Shown one piece after another: positions 8,719 through 16,358 of a stretch of 40,731 nucleotides of DNA (positions are counted from its first letter, which is position 1; the number at the start of each line of letters is the position of its first letter). The notes beneath the pieces were generated by a model. It was given only the letters and a program-made list of their open reading frames with translations, was not told the DNA's origin and searched no databases. This stretch comes from Methylococcaceae bacterium (GTDB lineage: Bacteria > Pseudomonadota > Gammaproteobacteria > Methylococcales > Methylomonadaceae). A program made the position numbers and the translations under genes. The stretch is taken from positions 1 through 40,731 of the forward strand of contig QYQN01000087.1 of NCBI GenBank assembly GCA_007280895.1, in the 5' to 3' direction.

Positions 8719-9555
8719 ATGAAACATCCCATTGATCCAAAAATAGATTGTGTGTTCAAAGCCTTATTAGGTAGTAATGAAAACCGTAATCTGCTCATTC
8801 ACTTTCTTAATGCATTTTTAGCTCAAGAACTTAGTGAGCCTTTGATTTGGGTGGACATTATTAATCCGTATAATGACAAAGAATTCTTCACGGATAAACT
8901 CAGCATTGTCGATGTAAAAGCCAAAGATAGTCATGATCAGATCTATCAAATTGAAATACAATTAACCTACTATGCACATTTACCAGCTCGAATTATTTAC
9001 AACTGGGCAGACATATACAGTCAACAATTGCAAAATGGGCAAGCTTATCGACAGCTCAGACCTACGTATTCAATCTGGTTAATAGCAGAAAATTTGCTGC
9101 CTGATGACAACCACTACAGTCATCATTATAAAATGCGCGACGAACAGGGGCGTGTGTTTAACGCTCACGGAGGAATATGGCTGTTTGAGTTGAAAAAATT
9201 TCATGATCAGCAGATTGAACGTGAAGACCAGCGTTGGATAAAATTCTTCAACGAGGGGGAACGCCTAAACGACAATGCTTTACCCGAATGGATGAATACC
9301 CAAATAATGAGGCAAGCCATGGCAACGTTAACTAGATTTTCAGAAAAAGAAGACCACTATTACAAATATCAAGCGAGGCAAGAGTATCTTCGTGAACAAC
9401 TAACCATTCAGCTGGAATTAGAGGCAACAGGGGAAGCCTTGCTGCACGCTCAGCAACGCGAACAAGAGGCAAAGCAGCGTGAACAAGAAGCAATGCAACG
9501 TGAACAAGAGGCATTAGCTGAAATTGAACGCTTGCACGTTTTGTTAAGGCAGTAA
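8719..9555 (+). CDS. rpn: Rpn-family PD-(D/E)XK nuclease / putative transposase
   Basis: A 278-aa member of the Rpn/PDDEXK_2 family, annotated in many genomes as recombination-promoting nuclease or putative transposase. The N-terminus DPKIDCVFKALLG is the family opening motif. The catalytic core is visible as Asp65 (SIVDVKAKD) and Glu79-x-Gln81 (YQIEIQL), the E-x-Q variant of the PD-(D/E)XK site. The C-terminal part (about 200-278) is charged and helical, with three 7-residue repeats of the form QREQEA(K/M/L), likely a coiled coil. Escherichia coli Rpn proteins are DNA endonucleases and some act in phage defence with an antitoxin made from an internal start in the same gene. Here an in-frame ATG at 9319 (Met201) has GAGG 6 nt upstream (9309-9312), see findings. 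The gene appears single and intact. Confidence 0.8.
   Translation: MKHPIDPKIDCVFKALLGSNENRNLLIHFLNAFLAQELSEPLIWVDIINPYNDKEFFTDKLSIVDVKAKDSHDQIYQIEIQLTYYAHLPARIIYNWADIYSQQLQNGQAYRQLRPTYSIWLIAENLLPDDNHYSHHYKMRDEQGRVFNAHGGIWLFELKKFHDQQIEREDQRWIKFFNEGERLNDNALPEWMNTQIMRQAMATLTRFSEKEDHYYKYQARQEYLREQLTIQLELEATGEALLHAQQREQEAKQREQEAMQREQEALAEIERLHVLLRQ
9454..9516 (+). repeat. Three 21-bp tandem repeats inside rpn
   Basis: Three direct copies at 9454-9474, 9475-9495 and 9496-9516, each encoding QREQEA plus one variable residue (K, M, L). They differ by a few bases, so this is an older duplication. Such repeats could change copy number by slippage without shifting frame, lengthening or shortening the coiled coil. 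Confidence 0.85.
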
Positions 9556-9563
9556 CTGTGGCT

Positions 9564-9619
9564 GTTTTAAAACATCTAAAAAAGCAAAAGTGGTACTCAG
9601 TTGATATATCATTTTGCTT
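9564..9619. repeat. Palindrome cluster after rpn
   Basis: Just downstream of the rpn stop are a 10-bp palindrome GTTTTAAAAC (9564-9573), an 8-bp inverted repeat AAGCAAAA / TTTTGCTT (9582-9589, 9612-9619), and inside its loop a 10-bp palindrome TGATATATCA (9602-9611). They may form a hairpin that ends the rpn transcript, though no T-tract follows. Confidence 0.4.
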
Positions 9620-9643
9620 GCTCACATAAGACGGGACAACTGA

Positions 9644-9718
9644 GGTGCTTAGGCTTTTGCTCACCGCCTACAATTAGTGGCTTTCATTTGTAGTGGGAGT
9701 GGCTTCGCCTAAGGCACC
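9644..9718. repeat. 75-bp imperfect nested hairpin
   Basis: GGTGCTTAGGC (9644-9654) pairs with GCCTAAGGCACC (9707-9718) with one bulged base. Inside, CTACAA (9668-9673) pairs with TTGTAG (9688-9693). The long nested shape resembles a REP-like or small MITE-like element rather than a simple terminator. It lies between rpn and the metal efflux promoter. No target-site duplication is obvious. Confidence 0.45.
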
Positions 9719-9751
9719 TAAGAAGCGGTGCTGAAGACAGTGAATCAAGGC

Positions 9752-9779
9752 TTATCATTTTAGGTTTACATCGTATAAT
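9752..9779 (+). promoter_or_regulatory. Putative promoter of the metal efflux operon
   Basis: A perfect -10 TATAAT (9774-9779) has TTATCA (9752-9757, 4 of 6) 16 bp upstream. Transcription would begin near 9786, about 24 nt before the first ATG. I see no clear MerR- or Fur-type operator between the elements. Confidence 0.5.
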
Positions 9780-9809
9780 AAAGTCTACCTTTTTTATTTT
9801 TTCTTAGCC

Positions 9810-10253
9810 ATGATGGTGTTAATTTTTCGTATTATTATTACCTTATTGATTGGTTTGCAAGGCATTGCACCGTTGATTCATGCGCACAGTCAGCAAGATT
9901 TTTCTCTTACGTCCAGTCAATTCAGTCCTACACTACATATCCCAGGTTTGGAAGATTATTCTGCGGTGGGGCGTTCAGCATCAGCGCCTTATGTAATACC
10001 GACGGAAGGCGTGTTAATCAGCCTTGGACAAGCTATTAAACCTAGTTATTACGCACCTCGATTAGTTAAAGAGCAGCTGTTTTTAGTGCTAATTTTCATC
10101 CCCATTATTGTTTTTCTTAGCTGCTTCAGGCATCTTTTTGCGGTTTTTTTTGCTAGTTTTCGTTCGTTTTTTTTACTTCCTGCGTATGCATCCCGAGCAC
10201 CGCCCTTTTGCTTTTACGGTATTCATCTTTTAAAGAAAGGGCATGTTGTTTAA
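9810..10253 (+). CDS. Small secreted/membrane protein, CzcI/CopL-like
   Basis: A 147-aa protein with an N-terminal signal peptide or anchor (residues 1-25: hydrophobic, ending HAHSQQD), a polar middle region and a second hydrophobic stretch (about 87-125). It ends near SRAPPF, a C-terminal R-x-P-P-like feature that I associate with DUF2946/CopL/CzcI-type proteins found at the head of metal-efflux operons. The His-x-His next to the signal cleavage region could bind metal. It directly precedes czcC by 54 nt on the same strand, behind the operon promoter, so a role in metal sensing or pump assembly is the likely inference. Family assignment is weak and rests on architecture and context. ATG 9810 and ATG 9813 are both possible; no strong ribosome binding site is seen. 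Confidence 0.55.
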   Translation: MMVLIFRIIITLLIGLQGIAPLIHAHSQQDFSLTSSQFSPTLHIPGLEDYSAVGRSASAPYVIPTEGVLISLGQAIKPSYYAPRLVKEQLFLVLIFIPIIVFLSCFRHLFAVFFASFRSFFLLPAYASRAPPFCFYGIHLLKKGHVV

Positions 10254-10279
10254 GTGTCTGCTTGTTGTTGACTATTTTC

Positions 10280-10293
10280 GCGGTAATCACCGC
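10280..10293 (+). repeat. Small perfect hairpin in the czcC leader
   Basis: GCGGT-AATC-ACCGC forms a 5-bp stem with a 4-nt loop, 14 nt before the czcC start. It may affect czcC translation or be an mRNA processing signal. Too small to name. Confidence 0.35.
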
Positions 10294-10307
10294 AGAGAGT
10301 TTATTTT

Positions 10308-11627
10308 ATGATGTTTTTTTCTCGCTATGGCCGTTGTGCGTATTGGCTACGTTATCAGCTTGCTTTTGGGTGTTTGTGCGCGTGTGCTATGTTGTCGTAT
10401 GCAGGCGCACCGTTTGCCGCGTCGGCAGAATTTGCGCTAGCTAACCGTATTGAGCATGCGGATCATCACGATGATTTAATTGAAGATGCCAGTTTAAGTT
10501 TGGCAAATGTAGTGGTTTTAACCATGGAAAAATATCCAGATATTCGTTGGTTGCAAGCACTTGAAGAAGAGGCGCGGGCGGTTAAGCAACGTAGTGAAAG
10601 TTGGCTTGCTGGTGCACCGCAGGCAGGGGTAAGGTTTCAAGAGGCCACCAGTGGTAGTTTGCATTACATTGATGGTTACGTGCAGGTGCCATTATGGAAT
10701 TTAGGGCAGCAATCTGCTGAGCAGCGCATGGGAGAAAAAGCCTTTGTCAGTGCTGAGCGTCAATCTGCGGCAATTAAATTGCGTATTGCAGGCTTGGTTC
10801 GCGTTACCTTATGGGATATTGCTTTGCAAAAAATTCGCTACGAACAAGCGTTGGCGGAAGTTGATATTTACGGAAAAATTTTAGCAAAAGTACAGCGTCG
10901 TGTTGAATTAGGTGACTTAGCACGGTCTGATGTCTTGCTTGCTCACTCTGAATTATTACAAAAACATTCAGTATTAAACTTGGCAGAGGCCGAATTAATG
11001 CATGCAAGAAAACGGTATGCCTCGATTACGCAAGCCAACAAAATACCTGTTATGTATCAAGAAAAATTAGCCAGTGTGCAAGAAATTCAAGCTACGCATC
11101 CTGAGTTACAGGCACTAAGTAGTCAAATTGAACGGCAACAAGCAGACCTTGACGCACTTAAAAAACAAGGTTCTGGACAAACGAATGTCTCCGTGGGAGT
11201 TAATAGTGATCGCTTTACCACTGATCCGCGAAGTAATAAAACTGAAAGTTTTAATATTGGTGTTACCTATCCCTTTGGTGGCACTGTGCATGCTCAGCCA
11301 CACATTGCCGCAGTAAATGTCAAATTGAATGCCTTAATGTCAGAACGTGAGCAAATGTTAAGAAATTTGCAGCAATTGCATCATGAAGCTGAGCATAATT
11401 TAGAGGTTAATCGTATTGAGTTAAGCATCGCTAATGAATTACAACAAGTCGCCGAGCAGCATTTAAAAATAGCTCAATTAAGTTTTGCCTCAGGGGAAAT
11501 TAATTTAATGGATTTGCTGAAAATTCAATCTCGAACGCAACAAGCAATTTTGAATGCTAAAGAACGTGCAGTGATGACGTTACGCGATCAAGCACTTTAT
11601 AACCAAGCCGTAGGCGTGCTCCCATGA
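10308..11627 (+). CDS. czcC: Outer-membrane channel of a metal RND efflux pump, CzcC family
   Basis: A 439-aa TolC/OEP-family protein: signal peptide (residues 1-39, ending AASA), then an alpha-helical barrel region rich in long helices (two OEP repeats, about 60-230 and 250-435). The segment ELGDLARSDVLLAHSEL and the late FASGEINLMDLLKIQSR are the paired repeat motifs of the family (x-x-G-x-x-x-x-D/N-L/V-L). It forms the exit duct across the outer membrane and docks on CzcB. A His/Asp-rich stretch HADHHDD lies just after the signal region. Its TGA overlaps the ATG of czcB (11624-11627). ATG 10308 or ATG 10311 could be the start. Confidence 0.82.
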   Translation: MMFFSRYGRCAYWLRYQLAFGCLCACAMLSYAGAPFAASAEFALANRIEHADHHDDLIEDASLSLANVVVLTMEKYPDIRWLQALEEEARAVKQRSESWLAGAPQAGVRFQEATSGSLHYIDGYVQVPLWNLGQQSAEQRMGEKAFVSAERQSAAIKLRIAGLVRVTLWDIALQKIRYEQALAEVDIYGKILAKVQRRVELGDLARSDVLLAHSELLQKHSVLNLAEAELMHARKRYASITQANKIPVMYQEKLASVQEIQATHPELQALSSQIERQQADLDALKKQGSGQTNVSVGVNSDRFTTDPRSNKTESFNIGVTYPFGGTVHAQPHIAAVNVKLNALMSEREQMLRNLQQLHHEAEHNLEVNRIELSIANELQQVAEQHLKIAQLSFASGEINLMDLLKIQSRTQQAILNAKERAVMTLRDQALYNQAVGVLP

Positions 11628-12829
11628 ATGATGTAAAAAATAAATTACCAACACACTCCACTCGCTTTGTTAATTCTAGCCAGTATGGTTTATCGCTCCT
11701 TTGCTTACTCAGTTTAGTGTTGCTGACGATGGGAATGAGTCATGCTGAAGATAAGCGCATCACTATGTCTGCTGAGCATATTGCTAACTTAGGCGTTACT
11801 TTGGGTAAATTAGAGACGGTCTCGCAAGTGCCCGTGTTATACGCGCCAGCAAAAGTAGTGATTCCTCCTAAGCAAGAATATATAGTCAGTGCCTCACAAG
11901 CGGGCTTAATCACGCAGTTAAATGCGGCACTGGGTGATCAAGTGAAGGCGGGCGAGGTGTTGGCTGAAATCAATAGCTCTGAGATAGTGTCTATGCAGCG
12001 CATGTATTTAAAAGCCAGTAGTGAACTTGAGTTAGGTCAGTTGGTTTACGATCGTGAACAAAAATTATTGGAAGATGGGGTGATAGCCGAGCGGCGCTGG
12101 CAAGAAACCCGCACGGTGCACAATACCTTGGTGGCTGAAGCGAACGAGCGTCGACAATTACTTGAAATTGCAGGCATGACCGTAGCTGAAATTACTGAAC
12201 TGAAAAAACGTAGGCAATTATCAGGTGTGTTGCGTATTCGTGCACCGATTACAGGTATTGTCATGGAACGTATGGCTGTCGCGGGCGCGCGTATAGATAG
12301 TTTGGTGCCCTTGTATCGTGTTGCCAATTTAGAAGAGCTTTGGTTGGAGATTAATATTCCTCAGGAACATATTGGACAAATTAAGCTAGGCGATCAGGTT
12401 TTACTTGAAAAACCGCCTACTGAATCTGAAGCACCAGAGCAACAAAAAGGCTCATTAGCACCCGTTACGGCCAAAATCACCTTATTAGGGCAAACGGTTA
12501 ATCCAGAAAATCAAACTATTTTGGCGCGAGCCTTAGTAAAAGGGCAATTAACGGATGTGCGCCCTGGACAACGAATCAATACCCAAATTATTCAGCCCAA
12601 TAATGGCATGGCCTTTACTGTACCTAATACCGCAATAGCACAACATGCGGGACAAGCGTTTGTGTTTGTGCGGTCAGCAGAAGGTTTTACGGCACACCCA
12701 GTGAGTGTCATTGGAAAGCAAGGTGATGATTCGACTATAAAAGGTCCGTTTATCGGCACCGAAATAATCGCAGAAAAAGGTGCGGTGTCGTTAAAAGCCA
12801 ATTGGTTAGGACTGGGGAGCGAAGAGTAA
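11624..12829 (+). CDS. czcB: Periplasmic adaptor of a metal RND efflux pump, CzcB family
   Basis: A 401-aa membrane-fusion protein (HlyD/CzcB type). Residues 20-41 form a signal or anchor segment ending SHA|E. A biotinyl-lipoyl half (SASQAGLITQLNAALGDQVK, about 88-107) and its partner RIRAPITGIVMERMAVAGAR (about 203-222) flank a helical hairpin (about 120-195). Beta-barrel and membrane-proximal domains follow. It joins CzcA to CzcC and may hand metal to the pump. Neither the His-rich N-terminus of Cupriavidus CzcB nor the Met cluster of CusB is visible. It is coupled to both neighbours: ATGA overlap with czcC and a TAATG overlap with czcA. Confidence 0.85.
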   Translation: MNDVKNKLPTHSTRFVNSSQYGLSLLCLLSLVLLTMGMSHAEDKRITMSAEHIANLGVTLGKLETVSQVPVLYAPAKVVIPPKQEYIVSASQAGLITQLNAALGDQVKAGEVLAEINSSEIVSMQRMYLKASSELELGQLVYDREQKLLEDGVIAERRWQETRTVHNTLVAEANERRQLLEIAGMTVAEITELKKRRQLSGVLRIRAPITGIVMERMAVAGARIDSLVPLYRVANLEELWLEINIPQEHIGQIKLGDQVLLEKPPTESEAPEQQKGSLAPVTAKITLLGQTVNPENQTILARALVKGQLTDVRPGQRINTQIIQPNNGMAFTVPNTAIAQHAGQAFVFVRSAEGFTAHPVSVIGKQGDDSTIKGPFIGTEIIAEKGAVSLKANWLGLGSEE

Positions 12830-15800
12830 TGAATCTTCTAATAAGTTTCGCATTACGCCAGCGGCTATTAATGATGATAGCCGTTCTGTTGTTATTGGGC
12901 GGCGGATATTATGCGTTTAACCAAATTCCCATTGATGCCTTTCCTGAGGTGTCGCCAACCCAAGTAAAAATCATTGTAAAAGCACCTGGCATGACGCCAG
13001 AAGAAGTAGAAGCCAGCATCACCGCACCCATTGAAATAGATTTATTAGGCATTCCGCATCAAACCATGTTGCGCTCAGTAGCAAAATACGCCTTAACGGA
13101 CATCACCGTAGATTTTGAAGAAGGCGCGGATATTTTTTGGGCGCGACAACAAATTGCAGAACGTTTAAATACCTTATGGGGCATGTTGCCCGTGGGCGTG
13201 CAAGGGGGCATTGCACCGATGACCACCCCACTGGGTGAGATTTATATGTTCAGTATTGAAGGCGGTAATTTAAGCTTAATGCAGCGCCGTGATTTTCTGG
13301 ATTGGGTAATACGTCCCGCCTTACGCACTGTGCCTGGTGTTGCAGACGTAAATTCCTTGGGAGGTTTAGTCAGAAGTTTTGAAGTGATTCCAGACAATAT
13401 CCGTTTGTCAGCGCGTGGCATCAACATGGAAACGTTAATCGCAGAATTACAAGCAAATAATCGTAATGATGGTGCTGGGCGTTTAAGTGATGGTGAAGAA
13501 GCGTTAATCGTGCGTGCTGAAGGACGTATTAAAACCTTAGCTGATGTGCGTGCCATTGTTGTTGATACTAAAAAAGGCACGCCCGTTACGGTTGGCGATA
13601 TCGCTGAAGTAAAAATTGGTGCCTTAACACGTTATGGTGCAGTTAGTAAAAATGGTGAGGGTGAAGCCGTTACGGGGTTAGTGCTAGGCTTGCGTGGCGC
13701 TAACGCAAGACAAACTATTGTGGGTTTAGAAAAAAAAATTGCTGAACTGAGTAAAAGCTTTCCTGAAGGCGTGCATGTTAAGGTTTTTTATAATCGAGGT
13801 GATTTAGTTGATCATGCCATCAGCACGGTGTTGCATGCCTTAGTTGAAGCAATCGTCTTGGTAATTGTATTATTACTGTTATTTTTAGGTGACTTACGTG
13901 CAGCGTTAGTGGTTGCCTTGGTTTTGCCCTTGGCGGCTATGTTTACCTTTATTTTGATGCATACCATGGCAATGTCTGCCAATCTAATGAGTTTAGGGGG
14001 CTTAGCCATTGCCATCGGCATGTTAGTGGATGCAGCGGTCGTGGTGACGGAGAATTTAATTACCCATTTAGCACATAATCAGAACTCCCAACGTTTACCA
14101 AGATTACATATTATTTATCGAGCAACGGCGGAAGTTGCGGTCTCTGTAACCTCGGGCATTTTGATTATTATTATCGTGTTTTTACCGTTGTTAACCTTAC
14201 AAGGCTTGGAGGGCAAGTTATTTTCACCCGTTGCGTTAACCATTGTGTTTGCCTTGAGTGGCTCATTACTGCTGTCCTTAACGGTCATTCCAGTGATTGC
14301 CTCTTATTTGCTAAAAAATGTGTCTCATGAGGAACCTTGGTTACCTAGGCAATTACACAAACTGTATCAACCCTCGTTAGCGTGGTGTTTAGAGCATAGC
14401 CGTGCGGTGTATGTTACCGTAGCAAGCTTGTTAGTTGCTACGGTAGTGGTGTTTTTACAGATTGGCAGCACCTTCATGCCCACTATGGATGAAGGTGATT
14501 TAATCATTCAATTAGAAAAATTGCCGTCCATTACCTTAGCGCAATCAGTCGCATTAGATGGGCAAGTGCAAAAAAACTTATTGAAAAATATCCCTGAAAT
14601 TGAATCAGTAGTCTCTCGCGTGGGGGCTGATGAATTGGGGTTAGATCCGATGGGCTTAAATGAAACGGATACTTTTTTAGTGCTAAAACCTAAAGCACAA
14701 TGGCATACCCAAGATAAAGAGCATTTAATTGAAGACATTCGTAAGGTAATGATGCAAACGCCAGGTATTGCTTTTGGCTTTACCCAGCCCATTGAAATGC
14801 GCGTGTCAGAAATGTTAACGGGCACACGGGGTGATGTTGCCGTGAAATTATTTGGTGCTGACTTGGCGGTATTAAATGAAAAAGCCGTTGAAATTTCAGA
14901 GGTCTTAAAACATATTAAAGGTTCAAGTGATGTGTTTGTTAAACAAAATGCAGGGATGCAGTTTTTACAACTTAGCATTGATAAAACCGCCGCCGGGCGT
15001 TTGGGTTTAAGCAGTGACAGTATTGAAACCTTGTTACGCGCACAAATAGAAGGCTTAAGCTTAGGGATTGTGCAAGAAGGCATAAAACGTACACCGTTGA
15101 TATTACGAGGTAATAGTAATATGGCAAATTTTGATAATCTGCAAATTACTTTACCCAATGGTGGGCATGTGCCGTTAACGGCCGTTGCTAAGTTGGCAAA
15201 AGTAGATGGTGCGGTGGCGATTGGACGTGAACACGGACAGCGATTTACGGTCGTGCGCAGTAATGTAAAAGATCGAGATTTAGTGGGCTTTGTTGAAGAA
15301 GCGCGTCAGGCGGTGGCTGAACAAGTCACTTTACCCATGGGTTATGTGCTGGAATTTGGCGGACAATTTGAAAATCAACAACGTGCTGCGGCGACCTTAA
15401 CCATTGTTATTCCTATCGCATTAAGCTTGATCTTTCTTTTATTGTTTTCCACCTTTGGCTCAATTCGACAAGCTGGTTTAGTGTTGTCCAATATTCCTTT
15501 AGCCATGATTGGTGGCGTCTTTGCGTTGTGGTTGTCCGGTGAATATTTATCCGTGCCAGCATCGATTGGGTTTATTGCTTTACTAGGTATTGCGGTGTTA
15601 AACGGCGTGGTGATGGTCAGTTATTTTAATCAATTACTGGCAACTGGCATGAACATAAGTAAGGTCGTGCAAACAGGAGCGGCCAGACGCTTAAGGCCCG
15701 TACTCATGACTGCAACGATAGCTGCGTTTGGCTTAATTCCCTTATTATTTGCAACGGGGCCTGGGTCTGAAATTCAACGACCGTTAGCGATTGTGGTCAT

Positions 15801-15903
15801 TGGTGGTTTAATCTCCTCAACATTTTTAACCTTATTTTTGTTGCCGATGCTTTATCAAGCATTTGCCCGTGAAACCCCCACTTTGTCAGAGAAAGTCTTA
15901 TGA
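12829..15903 (+). CDS. czcA: Heavy-metal RND efflux permease, CzcA/CusA family
   Basis: A 1024-aa inner-membrane proton-driven pump of the HME-RND family with the usual two-fold layout: TM1 near residues 10-30, a large periplasmic loop, TM2-6 around 335-500, TM7, a second loop and TM8-12 near 860-1015. Family motifs include PIDAFPEVSPTQVKI near the N-terminus. The proton-relay segment in TM4 reads AIGMLVDAAVVVTEN, with Asp401 and Glu408 present but Ala395 where CzcA of Cupriavidus has the first Asp of DFG. That pattern is seen in CusA-type Cu/Ag pumps, while the periplasmic Met triad of CusA is mostly missing, so the substrate is open. Start ATG 12829 is preferred over GTG 12802, which would add nine residues inside czcB. 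The czcB stop overlaps it by one base. Confidence 0.88.
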   Translation: MNLLISFALRQRLLMMIAVLLLLGGGYYAFNQIPIDAFPEVSPTQVKIIVKAPGMTPEEVEASITAPIEIDLLGIPHQTMLRSVAKYALTDITVDFEEGADIFWARQQIAERLNTLWGMLPVGVQGGIAPMTTPLGEIYMFSIEGGNLSLMQRRDFLDWVIRPALRTVPGVADVNSLGGLVRSFEVIPDNIRLSARGINMETLIAELQANNRNDGAGRLSDGEEALIVRAEGRIKTLADVRAIVVDTKKGTPVTVGDIAEVKIGALTRYGAVSKNGEGEAVTGLVLGLRGANARQTIVGLEKKIAELSKSFPEGVHVKVFYNRGDLVDHAISTVLHALVEAIVLVIVLLLLFLGDLRAALVVALVLPLAAMFTFILMHTMAMSANLMSLGGLAIAIGMLVDAAVVVTENLITHLAHNQNSQRLPRLHIIYRATAEVAVSVTSGILIIIIVFLPLLTLQGLEGKLFSPVALTIVFALSGSLLLSLTVIPVIASYLLKNVSHEEPWLPRQLHKLYQPSLAWCLEHSRAVYVTVASLLVATVVVFLQIGSTFMPTMDEGDLIIQLEKLPSITLAQSVALDGQVQKNLLKNIPEIESVVSRVGADELGLDPMGLNETDTFLVLKPKAQWHTQDKEHLIEDIRKVMMQTPGIAFGFTQPIEMRVSEMLTGTRGDVAVKLFGADLAVLNEKAVEISEVLKHIKGSSDVFVKQNAGMQFLQLSIDKTAAGRLGLSSDSIETLLRAQIEGLSLGIVQEGIKRTPLILRGNSNMANFDNLQITLPNGGHVPLTAVAKLAKVDGAVAIGREHGQRFTVVRSNVKDRDLVGFVEEARQAVAEQVTLPMGYVLEFGGQFENQQRAAATLTIVIPIALSLIFLLLFSTFGSIRQAGLVLSNIPLAMIGGVFALWLSGEYLSVPASIGFIALLGIAVLNGVVMVSYFNQLLATGMNISKVVQTGAARRLRPVLMTATIAAFGLIPLLFATGPGSEIQRPLAIVVIGGLISSTFLTLFLLPMLYQAFARETPTLSEKVL

Positions 15904-16217
15904 ACCACAGTCATACTGAATTTTTAGTGACCTTAAACGTCCCCACTAGCCTTGAAGAAGCTATGGTTGACAGTTTATTGATGCTGGAATCAACGCACGG
16001 TTTTAGTAGTTTTCGAGTCAGTGCGCACCATCATGATAATACCCGTCAACCCTTATCCCTCGCCGAGCAAGTGATGGGGCGGCAGAAAAAAATACGTTTT
16101 CAAATGTATGTCGATAAAGCAGGGCTAAGCAAATTGCTGGTGCAGTTAAAACAAGAATTTGCTGGTGCGGGTATCCATTATTGGGTTATTCCTGTGCTGG
16201 AAAAGGGCATTATTTAA
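15900..16217 (+). CDS. DUF3240 family protein of the metal efflux operon
   Basis: A 105-aa soluble protein whose start overlaps the czcA stop (ATGA at 15900-15903). Size and position match DUF3240, a small alpha/beta family that commonly follows czcCBA genes; I assign it mainly from context plus sequence feel (LVTLNVPTSLEEAMVDSLLM at the N-terminus). A H-H-H-D cluster (AHHHDN near residue 41) and the N-terminal HSH could bind metal. A plausible role is a cytoplasmic metal-responsive partner of the pump; no biochemical function can be claimed. It is the last gene of the operon, followed by a strong hairpin. Confidence 0.7.
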   Translation: MNHSHTEFLVTLNVPTSLEEAMVDSLLMLESTHGFSSFRVSAHHHDNTRQPLSLAEQVMGRQKKIRFQMYVDKAGLSKLLVQLKQEFAGAGIHYWVIPVLEKGII

Positions 16218-16254
16218 GTGCAACCTTAAGGCATTACTTAACCGTCTTTTAACA

Positions 16255-16284
16255 GGAGAACACAGCGTTAGCTGTGTTCTCCTT
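16255..16284 (+). terminator. Hairpin terminator of the metal efflux operon
   Basis: GGAGAACACAGC (16255-16266) and GCTGTGTTCTCC (16271-16282) are a perfect 12-bp stem with a GTTA loop, 38 nt after the last operon gene. Only two T residues follow directly, so release might need Rho or the hairpin may mainly protect the 3' end. Confidence 0.65.
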
Positions 16285-16358
16285 AACAGCTAAAGAGACG
16301 CTGACAGTATTGCGTTCTGGGTTTACGGTGTTAAAAAAGATGATCGGAGAAATAAGTA

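Noticed and set aside
8719-9555. Mobile element carrying rpn as a transposase
   Set aside because: No terminal inverted repeats or target duplications flank the gene, and Rpn proteins are nucleases, not DDE transposases.
10208-10444. 78-aa plus-strand frame over the start of czcC
   Set aside because: Overlaps both neighbours in another frame and shows no family motif.
14508-15158. 216-aa minus-strand frame within czcA
   Set aside because: Long only because it shadows a conserved gene; composition is not protein-like and it has no known motif.
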